A stretch of 11,967 nucleotides of DNA from Clostridia bacterium (lineage in GTDB: Bacteria; Bacillota; Clostridia; DSM-8532), in assembly GCA_026418215.1 (NCBI GenBank), contig JAOABT010000397.1, positions 1 to 11,967 of the forward strand, read 5' to 3'. A model generated the notes under the pieces. It was given only the letters and a program-made list of their open reading frames with translations. It had not been told where the DNA came from and did not search any database. Every line of letters starts with the position of its first letter. Positions within the stretch are counted from its first letter, which is position 1. A program made the translations under genes and the position numbers. This document shows positions 1 to 6,967 of this stretch, one piece after another.

Positions 1-19
1 AGATGTGTATAAGAGACAG
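1..19. other. Nextera/Tn5 mosaic-end adapter, not genomic
   Basis: The first 19 bases, AGATGTGTATAAGAGACAG, are identical to the Tn5 transposase mosaic end used in Nextera library adapters. This is untrimmed adapter at the contig end. True genomic sequence starts at about base 20, in the middle of an SRP RNA gene. No feature should be called across this join. Confidence 0.97.
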
Positions 20-39
20 ACCTCCCCGTTTAGCACGGT
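20..39 (-). ncRNA. ffs: SRP RNA (scRNA), 5' end only, truncated by contig end
   Basis: Read on the minus strand, bases 39 to 20 give ACCGTGCTAAACGGGGAGG followed by T. This closely matches the 5' end of Firmicutes signal recognition particle RNA (B. subtilis scr begins with CCGUGCUAAGCGGGGAGGUAGC). SRP RNA pairs with Ffh to target membrane and secreted proteins to the translocon. Only about 20 nt are present before the adapter; the Alu domain remainder and the conserved Ffh-binding apical domain lie off the contig. A good sigma70 promoter sits 7-8 nt upstream, as expected for a stable RNA. I recognise the sequence from family knowledge; the match is short, so confidence is moderate. Confidence 0.7.
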
Positions 40-46
40 AAAAACT

Positions 47-75
47 ATTATATAGCATTTCAATGGGCCATGCAA
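47..75 (-). promoter_or_regulatory. Sigma70-type promoter of the SRP RNA gene
   Basis: On the minus strand there is a -35 box TTGCAT (plus bases 70-75), a 17-nt spacer, and a perfect -10 box TATAAT (plus 47-52). The predicted start at about base 39-40 falls on the ACCGUGCU 5' end of the SRP RNA. Promoter and RNA support each other. Confidence 0.8.
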
Positions 76-127
76 GCCTAATAAATGGGTAGTTGGTTTC
101 GGCATACTATCCTCAAGGTAAAAGTCT

Positions 128-166
128 CAGACCTAGAATCCGCTCCCTGTCAGGTCTGTTTCTAGG
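128..166 (-). repeat. Overlapping inverted repeats, possible weak terminator
   Basis: Two 7-bp perfect inverted repeats interleave: CAGACCT (128-134) with AGGTCTG (152-158), and CCTAGAA (132-138) with TTCTAGG (160-166). They share bases 132-134, so the two hairpins cannot form together. On the minus strand the first hairpin is followed closely by AGACTTTT, which could make it a weak second terminator after the acyl-CoA synthetase gene and before the SRP RNA promoter. A switching role is speculative. Confidence 0.45.
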
Positions 167-212
167 CTATAAGGAACGCTTGATCGAAAACCTACTTGCC
201 CTAGTGACAGTG

Positions 213-239
213 AAAAATTTAAGTGCCAGCTCGCAGCAC
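213..239 (-). terminator. Candidate rho-independent terminator after acyl-CoA synthetase
   Basis: About 10 nt past the acyl-CoA synthetase stop codon, the minus strand has GTGCTG-CGAGC-TGGCAC (plus 223-239), a 6-bp stem including two G-T pairs. It is followed by TTAAATTTTT (plus 213-222). The stem is short, so termination is probably incomplete, but the position and T-rich tail suit the end of the two-gene unit. Confidence 0.45.
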
Positions 240-249
240 GCCTCCCAAT

Positions 250-1908
250 TTATCCTTGTTGATCCTTTGCGCGGATCTCTGTACGGCGGATTTTGCCGCT
301 GATGGTCTTGGGGAGCTCCTTGACAAACTCAATCACGCGAGGATACTTATAGGGCGCCGTATGGCTCTTGACATACTCCTGGATTTCAGACTTGAGCTCT
401 TCGCTGGCTTCATATCCCTTTGAAAGGACAATTGTCGCTTTGACAACCATGCCGCGAACAGGGTCCGGCACGCCTGTAACAGCGCATTCGAGTACAGCCT
501 TGTGCTCCATGATGACGCTCTCAACCTCAAAAGGTCCGATACGGTAACCGGAGGACTTAATGATGTCATCGGTTCTGCCCACATACCAATAGTAGCCGTC
601 TTCATCCTTATACGCTGTATCGCCGGTATGGTAAAGTCCGTCGTGCATGGCCTGACGGGTTCTTTCATCATCACGGTAATATTCCATCATAAGGCCTGTC
701 GGGACTTCCTTATCAATCCGCAGAACGATTTCGCCAACCTCGCCGATTTCAACGCTGTTACCGTTTTCATCAACCAGATCCATGTCGTAGGCAGGTGAAG
801 GTCTGCCCATGGAGCCCGTTTTGGGTTCCATCCAGGTGGTGGTGGCAAGGCACAGGGTGGTTTCGGTCTGGCCAAAGCCTTCCATGAGCTTAAGTCCCGT
901 GATCTCCAAGAATCGGTTGAACACTTCGGGATTAAGGGCCTCACCGGCTGTGGTGGCATATTTTAATGAGGATAAGTTGAAGCGGGTCAAGTCCTCTTTG
1001 ATGAGGAAACGATAAATGGTCGGCGGCGCGCAGAAGGTTGTAACCTTGTATTTTTCGATGCGCTTTAACATTTCATCAGCATTAAACCGGTCAAAATCAA
1101 AGGTAAATACGGCGGCTTCAGCAATCCACTGACCGTAAAACTTACCCCAAACAGCCTTTCCCCAGCCTGTTTCAGCTACGGTGAAATGAAGGCCCTCTGT
1201 GTCCACGTTGTGCCAGTAGACGGCTGTGGCGATATGCGCAAGGGCGTAATAATGGTTATGGGCAACCATCTTGGGCATTCCCGTTGTACCTGAAGAGAAA
1301 TACATGAGCATGATTTCTTCAGCCTTGGGTCTTTCATCGCCTGTGGGAGCCACAAAAGCGGGCGCCTTTTCAACACCCTCTTCATAACTCAACCAGCCGT
1401 CCTTCTTTCCTCTCACGAGGATCTTAGTCGTGAGGGTTTCCGTCTCCTGCTGGGCTTCCTCTACGAGGTCGGAGATATGCCCGTCAGCCGTACAAACAAC
1501 GGCTTTGATGCTGGCGGCGTTAACTCGGTAAACAATATCCTTGGTCATGAGCTGATTGGTGGCGGGAATGGCCATAGCGCCTATTTTATGAAGGGCCAGC
1601 ATGCAGAACCACCATTCATAATGTCTCTTGAGTATAAGCATAACGGCATCGCCCTTTTTGATGCCAAGGCTCATAAAGTAGGCTGCAACCTTATCGCTCT
1701 CCCTTTTCATATCGCCGAAGGTGAGAAATTTTTCGTCCCCGGCCTCATTACACCAAACCATAGCCATTTTATCGGGTCTTTCTGTCCCGATCCGGTCCAC
1801 GATATCATAGGCAAAATTGAAGTTAGGGTCCTTTTTGAAACGAACCTTTTCAATCTGCCCTTTACTATTCAAAGTCTCTATAACATACTCTTTATACAAT
1901 CTAGCCAT
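250..1908 (-). CDS. AMP-forming acyl-CoA synthetase (ACSM/acetyl-CoA synthetase-like)
   Basis: This 552-residue cytoplasmic member of the adenylate-forming (ANL) superfamily should join a carboxylic acid to CoA through an acyl-adenylate, using ATP and releasing AMP and PPi. All core motifs are present. The phosphate-binding loop is YFSSGTTGMPK (203-213), followed by a GWGK segment (about 248-251) typical of acetyl/medium-chain synthetases. The ATP motif EGFGQTET spans 343-350 and YHTGD 426-430. The hinge GRTDD is at 444-448, with a SGYRIGPFEVES stretch after it. The C-terminal PKTISGKIRR supplies the catalytic lysine (Lys539), which is also the usual acetylation site in this family. Length is typical. 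The ATG at 1908 overlaps the upstream regulator stop by one base (TAATG), with GGGAGGA as ribosome site, so translation is coupled. Both genes lie behind an isoleucine T-box. I infer a short or branched-chain acid substrate (2-methylbutyrate, isobutyrate, isovalerate); aryl acids cannot be excluded from sequence alone. Confidence 0.92.
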   Translation of the reverse strand: MARLYKEYVIETLNSKGQIEKVRFKKDPNFNFAYDIVDRIGTERPDKMAMVWCNEAGDEKFLTFGDMKRESDKVAAYFMSLGIKKGDAVMLILKRHYEWWFCMLALHKIGAMAIPATNQLMTKDIVYRVNAASIKAVVCTADGHISDLVEEAQQETETLTTKILVRGKKDGWLSYEEGVEKAPAFVAPTGDERPKAEEIMLMYFSSGTTGMPKMVAHNHYYALAHIATAVYWHNVDTEGLHFTVAETGWGKAVWGKFYGQWIAEAAVFTFDFDRFNADEMLKRIEKYKVTTFCAPPTIYRFLIKEDLTRFNLSSLKYATTAGEALNPEVFNRFLEITGLKLMEGFGQTETTLCLATTTWMEPKTGSMGRPSPAYDMDLVDENGNSVEIGEVGEIVLRIDKEVPTGLMMEYYRDDERTRQAMHDGLYHTGDTAYKDEDGYYWYVGRTDDIIKSSGYRIGPFEVESVIMEHKAVLECAVTGVPDPVRGMVVKATIVLSKGYEASEELKSEIQEYVKSHTAPYKYPRVIEFVKELPKTISGKIRRTEIRAKDQQG

Positions 1909-2492
1909 TAGCCCATCCTCCCGTCATGATCCTTGATTACAACTGCCAGAAATACACAGGTCTCCCCATTTGTAGCCACCATGCCGTGCTTGTGAGAGGC
2001 ATCATAATAAACCGAGTCCCCTTCGGTCATAACAAACTCATGATCATCGATCTTGATACGCAGTGATCCCTTCAGGATATAGTCAAATTCCTGACCCTCG
2101 TGGCTTCTCTGCTGGATTTCAGCCTTATCAGCGGCTTCATCGTAAACAGCTTCAACAAGAAAAGGTTCGGCATTGCGCTTCCTGAAGAGATAGGCAAGGC
2201 TCTGATATTTAAAGCCCTTCCGTCGTTCTATCCTAAGTCCCTTACCATTCTTCACATGTGTATAAACTTTTAATGTGGGGCTGCTGCCCGTAATAAGCTC
2301 ACTGATGTCGAGGCCCAGACGCGCGGCGACTTTATAAAGAAATGTAAAAGAAAAATCCCTTTTACCTTCTTCATATTCCCGGTATTCGGCTTCATCCAGC
2401 TCGACGAGCCCTGCCATTTCAGAAGCAGAAATCCCAAGATCCTCTCTCAAGCCTCTAATTCGTTCGGCAATTTCGATAATCCTGTCTTCCAT
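1908..2492 (-). CDS. XRE-family HTH and cupin-domain transcriptional regulator
   Basis: This protein of about 194 residues has an N-terminal XRE/Cro-type helix-turn-helix (about residues 8-64) and a C-terminal cupin_2 barrel (about 115-187). The cupin carries HEGQEFDYILKG (first conserved motif) and GDSVYYDASHKHGM (second). Histidines and a glutamate at H132, E136, H168 and H170 (numbered from the GTG) could line a ligand or metal pocket. HTH-cupin proteins commonly sense small metabolites and control the gene beside them. Here the neighbour is the one-base-overlapping acyl-CoA synthetase, so the likely signal is its acid or CoA ester. The frame opens with GTG-ATG; I place the start at the ATG (2492) because GGAGGAG then lies about 6-8 nt upstream, though GTG at 2495 is possible. 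Expression is controlled by the T-box just upstream. Confidence 0.9.
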   Translation of the reverse strand: MEDRIIEIAERIRGLREDLGISASEMAGLVELDEAEYREYEEGKRDFSFTFLYKVAARLGLDISELITGSSPTLKVYTHVKNGKGLRIERRKGFKYQSLAYLFRKRNAEPFLVEAVYDEAADKAEIQQRSHEGQEFDYILKGSLRIKIDDHEFVMTEGDSVYYDASHKHGMVATNGETCVFLAVVIKDHDGRMG

Positions 2493-2548
2493 CACAAACT
2501 CCTCCGTTCTACAAATTTGGTTTATCCTTTAAGGTTTTTGAATACGCT

Positions 2549-2596
2549 AAAAAGCTCGCCCCGGCATCAGTTCATAGACTGCTGCTGGGACGAGCT
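2549..2596 (-). terminator. T-box regulated intrinsic terminator
   Basis: On the minus strand AGCTCGTCCC (plus 2587-2596) pairs with GGGGCGAGCT (plus 2553-2562): 10 bp with one G-U, followed by TTTTT (2549-2553). The left arm follows the T-box sequence closely, so forming the antiterminator would disrupt this stem. It lies about 57 nt before the regulator start codon. This is the OFF state when tRNA is charged. Confidence 0.9.
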
Positions 2597-2836
2597 TGAA
2601 ACCCGTGGTACCACCCATTTTTAGCTTTACCTTGATAAAGCCCTCAAATCCGGTTCTAACAAACCTTAGCCTGTAACGTGGCACACGCGACACCTTAACC
2701 TTATTGAAGTTTCAGGCATCGAACTCCGGAATGATACCTACCTTGCTGATCCTGCCTGTTCGCACCATACACAGGCTCTCTGAAAGGATTATGTAGCGGA
2801 TAGAGGTTCCTTCATCGCATTTTTGTTATGAGTATT
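2549..2836 (-). promoter_or_regulatory. T-box riboswitch leader, specifier AUC (isoleucine)
   Basis: A complete T-box leader reads on the minus strand. Stem I starts with a GAUGA...CUGA kink-turn pair, carries AGAGAG (plus 2776-2781) and a distal loop with GGUGCGAA, and closes through GCCUGU/ACAGGC and AUCC/GGAU. The specifier-loop 3' strand reads GGU-AUC-AUUCCGGAGUUC. It aligns with B. subtilis glyQS, GAAA-GGC-AUUCUUGAGC, which places the specifier codon AUC at plus 2733-2735. Stem III is the perfect hairpin GCUUUA-UCAAGG-UAAAGC (plus 2624-2641). The T-box proper is UGGGUGGUACCACG (plus 2604-2617); its UGGU bulge would pair with an ACCA tRNA end, that is A73, as in tRNA-Ile. A 10-bp terminator follows. 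Uncharged tRNA-Ile should stabilise the antiterminator and switch on the regulator and acyl-CoA synthetase genes. The T-box identity is very secure; the codon choice rests on manual alignment. Confidence 0.95.
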
Positions 2837-2842
2837 GAATTT

Positions 2843-2871
2843 ATGATAGCGGTTCCCAAAGTAAAAGTCAA
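2843..2871 (-). promoter_or_regulatory. Sigma70-type promoter of the T-box leader
   Basis: On the minus strand TTGACT (plus 2866-2871) is followed by a 17-nt spacer and TATCAT (plus 2843-2848). The predicted start is at about base 2836, some 15 nt before the GCGAUGAAGG that opens Stem I. This makes the T-box, regulator and acyl-CoA synthetase a transcription unit independent of the upstream ATPase operon. Confidence 0.8.
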
Positions 2872-3081
2872 GAGGCTAATCAGTATTTCTTGAGGAACTG
2901 TTACCTTACAGCAAAATACCCCGAAGGTAAAAGCTGTGCGCCCTACGTCCTATAAATCTGGGCTGTCTCCTTAAGAAAATTCGCTCCTGCAAATAGGCAA
3001 CATATTACAGCTATTTGACTTCAACCCTTCAAATTGTCCTCTCCTGAAAGGCTGAATTTGACTATTCCGTTCTGAAACCTA
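2872..3081 (-). other. Intergenic gap after the ATPase operon
   Basis: This 210-bp gap separates the last ATPase gene from the T-box promoter. I see no credible gene, tRNA or strong terminator. Two weak hairpins occur on the minus strand. One is ATTTGA/TCAAAT with a 10-nt loop (plus 3013-3034) and has no T-run. The other is a CAGC/GCTG-closed structure around TACC-TTCGG-GGTA followed by TTTT (plus 2909-2936), which could give weak termination of the operon. Confidence 0.5.
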
Positions 3082-3744
3082 TCAGGATTCTGCTTTAGCC
3101 TTAGCCTTCTTGTTTCTTATAATCTTCTTTGTCTTAACTTCCTTGATGACCTTGAGGCGCGAGAACTCCTCTCGGTCCTTTTCCTCGAGAACATTGGTGA
3201 TGGTAGCGGTGATGTCCTCGTACTTCGGAATCATGATGTTCTTAAGCGCATTGGTGCGTTTCATAGTCCTGCGGATATTGGTAGCCAGACGGTAAACGGC
3301 ATTTTCAATCTCAGCCAGATCAGCCGTCAGGGCTTTCACTCTTTCAAACTTCTGGCGGGCAACGTCCAATGTGGCGTTAGTCGCACTGAAGCCATAGCGT
3401 AGATTCATTTCGGCAGGGCTGTTGAGCCGTACAATCGGGATTTCGACACCCATGACGCTCTGATCACGGATATCAACCCCTGTTTCCTCCGGAATGGCGT
3501 AGCCAATCTGCTCAATCATGGAAATACCCATGCTGACATTGGCATCCTTCAGGGCTTCATAGGCCTCGGAAAACACGACCAGAATTTCATCCTGAATATT
3601 CTTGGCCTTCTCAACCAGACTCATCATTTCCCGCACCAGAATGTTACGCTTTTTGTCCAAAAGCTCATAACCCTGGCGGCAGAGCGCCAGAGTGTTTTTG
3701 GCCAGTATCAGGTTACCCTTGGTGGGGAAAAGCGTCATGTCCAT
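3082..3744 (-). CDS. atpD: V/A-type ATPase subunit D (central rotor shaft)
   Basis: The 220-residue protein is subunit D (ntpD), the long coiled-coil axle that turns inside the A3B3 head and carries torque to the membrane rotor. The family N-terminus is clear: FPTKGNL at 6-12 and then [18 protein letters not shown], part of the first long helix. The matching C-terminal helix carries [20 protein letters not shown] (about 157-176), a hallmark of the family. The tail is very lysine-rich. It is the last gene of the operon and overlaps the 3' end of subunit B. ATG at 3744 gives a 10-nt overlap; a second in-frame ATG at 3738 gives an ATGA overlap and places AAGGGA at better ribosome-site spacing. 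Relatives I recall begin M-D-x-T-x-F-P-T, so I keep the first start. Confidence 0.95.
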   Translation of the reverse strand: MDMTLFPTKGNLILAKNTLALCRQGYELLDKKRNILVREMMSLVEKAKNIQDEILVVFSEAYEALKDANVSMGISMIEQIGYAIPEETGVDIRDQSVMGVEIPIVRLNSPAEMNLRYGFSATNATLDVARQKFERVKALTADLAEIENAVYRLATNIRRTMKRTNALKNIMIPKYEDITATITNVLEEKDREEFSRLKVIKEVKTKKIIRNKKAKAKAES

Positions 3745-5141
3745 CCCTTATACCTGCTTTCGTTTTCGTCAGGAACCACATAATACTTTTCGATCATTTC
3801 AGGCGACAGACGGTCGAGCTCCTCTTTGGGCAGCAAGCCTAAAAGCAGCCAGCCAAGGTCCAGCGTCTGTGTGATGTCGCGGTTTTCCTGGAAATCCTGT
3901 GCAACGAATTCCTTCTCAAACACACGCCCGAAACGCATGTACTTCTTATCGAGCTCACCCAGTTCTTCTTCACCGATAACCGACGCCAGCGCTCTAACCT
4001 CCTGAACCTTTGCATAGGAAGCAAAAAGCTGGTTCGCAACCTGAGGATGATCCTCACTGGTGTAGCCCTTACCGATACCGTCCTTCATCAAACGGGACAG
4101 TGACGGCAGGATATTGACCGGGGGATATACGCCCTTCTGGGAAAGGCCCTTATCAAGAACGATCTGGCCCTCGGTAATGTAACCGGTGAGGTCAGGGATA
4201 GGGTGCGTAATATCGTCATTTGGCATTGTAAGAATCGGTATCTGGGTAATGGAGCCTTCACGGCCGTGAACCAAGCCCGCCCGTTCGTAGATGGAGGCCA
4301 AGTCACTATAGAGATAACCCGGATATCCTTTTCTGGAGGGAATTTCACCTCTGGAGGAAGAAATCTCACGGAGAGCCTCGGCGTAGGAGGTCATATCAGT
4401 TAGGATAACCAAAACGTGCATGCCGCGCTCGAAAGCAAGGTATTCTGCTGTTGTGAGGGCGCAGCGCGGTGTAACAATTCTTTCAACCACTGGGTCATTC
4501 GCGAGGTTCAGGAACATGACAACGCGGTCAAGAACGCCGCTCTTCTGGAAGCTGGCTCTGAAGTATTCAGCAACGTCGTATTTAACACCCATGGCAGCAA
4601 ATACGATGGCGAAGTTGCCGCCCTTTTCGTCTGCAATCTTGGCCTGGCGGACAATCTGTACCGCCAGCTGATTATGAGGAAGACCGCTGCCCGAGAATAC
4701 GGGGAGCTTCTGTCCGCGGATAAGGGTGGTCAAGCCATCAATCGTTGAAATACCGGTTTGGATAAAGTTTCTGGGATACTCACGCATAACAGGATTAATA
4801 GGTTCACCGTTAACATCCCAGCTCTTTTCGGGGAAAATCTCGCCAAGACCGTCTATAGGACGTCCCATACCATCAAGGACGCGGCCCAGAAGCTCTTTGG
4901 AAAGAGACATCTTCAGCGGCCTTCCCTGGAGTCTTGTGCGGGTATTCTCAAGCGAAACGCCGCGGGTTCCTTCAAAAATCTGAACGACGCAGGTTTCTCC
5001 TTCTATCTGTACGATACGGCCCAAGCGCTTGTTCTTACCGATGGTGATCTCGACCATCTCATCGTAGGATGCGTCCTTAACACCATCAATAACCACCAAG
5101 GGCCCTGATATTTCTTTTAGCCCCATGTATTCTACATTCAT
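3735..5141 (-). CDS. atpB: V/A-type ATPase subunit B (regulatory, non-catalytic head subunit)
   Basis: The 468-residue protein is the B subunit (ntpB) of the soluble A3B3 hexamer. It begins with the beta-barrel segment [18 protein letters not shown] (4-21). It has the degenerate nucleotide-loop region [12 protein letters not shown] (149-160) instead of a working Walker A, the defining feature of [31 protein letters not shown] spans the 252-281 region. [10 protein letters not shown] ends in Arg350, the expected arginine finger that reaches into the neighbouring A subunit. Length is typical. The start ATG shares ATGA with the subunit A stop (4-nt overlap), with AAAGGAAGAG just upstream, so A and B are translationally coupled. 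This suits their 3:3 stoichiometry. Confidence 0.97.
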   Translation of the reverse strand: MNVEYMGLKEISGPLVVIDGVKDASYDEMVEITIGKNKRLGRIVQIEGETCVVQIFEGTRGVSLENTRTRLQGRPLKMSLSKELLGRVLDGMGRPIDGLGEIFPEKSWDVNGEPINPVMREYPRNFIQTGISTIDGLTTLIRGQKLPVFSGSGLPHNQLAVQIVRQAKIADEKGGNFAIVFAAMGVKYDVAEYFRASFQKSGVLDRVVMFLNLANDPVVERIVTPRCALTTAEYLAFERGMHVLVILTDMTSYAEALREISSSRGEIPSRKGYPGYLYSDLASIYERAGLVHGREGSITQIPILTMPNDDITHPIPDLTGYITEGQIVLDKGLSQKGVYPPVNILPSLSRLMKDGIGKGYTSEDHPQVANQLFASYAKVQEVRALASVIGEEELGELDKKYMRFGRVFEKEFVAQDFQENRDITQTLDLGWLLLGLLPKEELDRLSPEMIEKYYVVPDENESRYKGWT

Positions 5142-6931
5142 ACATCGCTCTTCCTTTCGGTGGCTTTGTAACCTGCCTCAACCTCGTCTAGAGTCTCTGC
5201 AATCTTTTTGTTGAGGTCTTCAAACTTTCCAAGGTCGTCATTGGGGATGGTGTACTTGATACGTATGACATCCTCAAAGACACCGGTCTTTCGAATAACC
5301 GAAATTGGAATTCCGCGCGCAACAAGCTTTAGGCTCTTCTCATAGAGGCGCAGAATGGAATCCATCATGAGGTATTGCTTTTGCATGGGCACATAGGTGT
5401 CCTGCTCATGGTAGGCGTTCTGCTGCAGGAAGCCCTGGCGGATAGCCTTGGCTACTTCGAGGATCAGCTTCTGCTCGTCGGGCAGGATATCGCTTCCGAT
5501 AAGCTTTACGATATCGAGAAGCTTGCCTTCCTCCTGGAGCACACGTGCCAATTCAATGCGCCGTGCCATAAAGTTCTGATCTGCGTTTTCCTTGTACCAG
5601 TCGGTTAAATCCTCCCAGTATTCGCTATAGCTGTTGATCCAGTTAATGGCCGGGTAGTGGCGGGTATAGGCCAATGACTTGTCAAGCGCCCAGAAGCAGC
5701 GGATAAAACGCTTGGTATTCTGGGTGACAGGCTCCGAGAAGTCTCCGCCCTGAGGGGAAACCGCTCCGATAATGGATACCGAGCCGCTGTGACCGTTAAA
5801 CGTATCGACCCGTCCCGCTCTTTCATAGAACTCCGCCAGGCGGGAGGGCAGGTAGGCCGGAAAGCCTTCTTCAGCGGGCATTTCTTCAAGACGACCTGAA
5901 ATTTCTCTCAAGGCCTCGGCCCATCTTGATGTGGAGTCGGCCATGATGGCCACATCATAGCCCATATCGCGATAATACTCAGCAAGTGTAATACCTGTGT
6001 ACACCGAGGCTTCACGGGCTGCAACAGGCATGTTGGACGTGTTGGCAATCAAGACCGTTCTGTCCATCAAGGGTCTCCCGCTTCGAGGGTCAATGAGCTT
6101 CGGGAAGTCCTCCAAAACCTCGGTGATTTCGTTTCCGCGCTCACCGCAGCCGACATAAACGATGATGTCGGCGTTTGACCACTTGGCCAGCTGGTGCTGG
6201 GTAAGGGTTTTTCCGGTTCCGAAGCCTCCGGGGATGGCAGCCGTACCGCCTTTGGCTATGGGGAACAGGGTATCAATGACGCGCTGACCGGTAACCAAGG
6301 GAATATCCAAAGGCTTTCTGGCCTTGTAGGGCCTTGGTTCACGAACCGGCCATTCCTGCACGAGGGTAAGGTTATGTATCGCCTTACCTTCTCTGACTCT
6401 TACAATGGTTTTATTGATGTTGTAACGTCCGTCGTTGGCGGCCTCGGTGACCTCGCCCTCAATATCGGGGGGCACCATGACCTTGTGAAGGACGGACTCC
6501 GTTTCCTTGACCTCTGCAATGATGGTTCCGGGCTTAACGGTATCGCCGGGGCGAACCAGCACCTTCACATCCCACAGCTTGTCGTGGTCGAGCGTATCCA
6601 TAACGGTGCCTCTTTTAATAAAGGCGCCTGTTTCATGTGCAATACGCGTTAACGGTCTTTGAATACCGTCAAAAATATTACCGATAATACCAGGGCCAAG
6701 CTTAATGGTAAGAGGCTTGCCTGTTGATATAACGGGCTCGCCGGGCTTTAAGCCTGTGGTATGCTCATAAACCTGTACAATCGCTTCATCCTCTAAAACG
6801 CGGATAACCTCGCCGATCAGGCGGTCATTACCGACAAGAACCATTTCGAGCATCTTTAAAGCATGTCCGCCCCGAACTCTGATAACGGGACCGTTTATGC
6901 CATATATAACTCCTTGTGACGTATCTCCCAT
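5138..6931 (-). CDS. atpA: V/A-type ATPase subunit A (catalytic)
   Basis: Subunit A (ntpA) hydrolyses or synthesises ATP in the A3B3 head. On the longest-frame numbering (600 residues from 6940), it has the N-terminal barrel to about residue 75. The 'non-homologous' bulge domain typical of A subunits covers about 115-190. Walker A is GGFGTGKT (238-245). GCGERGNE carries the catalytic glutamate E267, and Walker B and its follow-on are [16 protein letters not shown] (333-348). The C-terminal helical domain is intact. The longest frame opens with GTG at 6940, but the ribosome site AGAGGG directly abuts that GTG. The ATG at 6931 (597 residues) has proper spacing, so I choose it. Walker A has Gly where the E. 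hirae and Thermus proteins have Pro (GPFG). Its stop overlaps the start of B by 4 nt. Confidence 0.97.
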   Translation of the reverse strand: MGDTSQGVIYGINGPVIRVRGGHALKMLEMVLVGNDRLIGEVIRVLEDEAIVQVYEHTTGLKPGEPVISTGKPLTIKLGPGIIGNIFDGIQRPLTRIAHETGAFIKRGTVMDTLDHDKLWDVKVLVRPGDTVKPGTIIAEVKETESVLHKVMVPPDIEGEVTEAANDGRYNINKTIVRVREGKAIHNLTLVQEWPVREPRPYKARKPLDIPLVTGQRVIDTLFPIAKGGTAAIPGGFGTGKTLTQHQLAKWSNADIIVYVGCGERGNEITEVLEDFPKLIDPRSGRPLMDRTVLIANTSNMPVAAREASVYTGITLAEYYRDMGYDVAIMADSTSRWAEALREISGRLEEMPAEEGFPAYLPSRLAEFYERAGRVDTFNGHSGSVSIIGAVSPQGGDFSEPVTQNTKRFIRCFWALDKSLAYTRHYPAINWINSYSEYWEDLTDWYKENADQNFMARRIELARVLQEEGKLLDIVKLIGSDILPDEQKLILEVAKAIRQGFLQQNAYHEQDTYVPMQKQYLMMDSILRLYEKSLKLVARGIPISVIRKTGVFEDVIRIKYTIPNDDLGKFEDLNKKIAETLDEVEAGYKATERKSDV

Positions 6932-6967
6932 CTTTTTCACCCTCTGACTTCTGCTATGTATCTTTCT

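Noticed and set aside
20..108. Minus-strand open frame starting ATG CCG AAA with a GAGG ribosome-like site, running to the contig edge
   Set aside because: It runs through the SRP RNA promoter and the RNA itself and would continue into adapter sequence; no recognisable protein.
112..127. GACTTTTACCTTG on the minus strand resembles the -35 region of the T-box promoter (GACTTTTACTTTG)
   Set aside because: There is no acceptable -10 box 16-18 nt downstream; shared A/T-rich wording is probably chance.
223..423. Small plus-strand open frames around the end of the synthetase gene
   Set aside because: They overlap the real 3' coding end in antisense and include the terminator hairpin.
1477..1911. 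144-codon plus-strand open frame
   Set aside because: It lies wholly antisense to the acyl-CoA synthetase, has no plausible ribosome site or domain, and is explained by codon bias of the real gene.
6194..6652. 152-codon plus-strand open frame
   Set aside because: Antisense to the conserved catalytic subunit A; product looks like no protein family.
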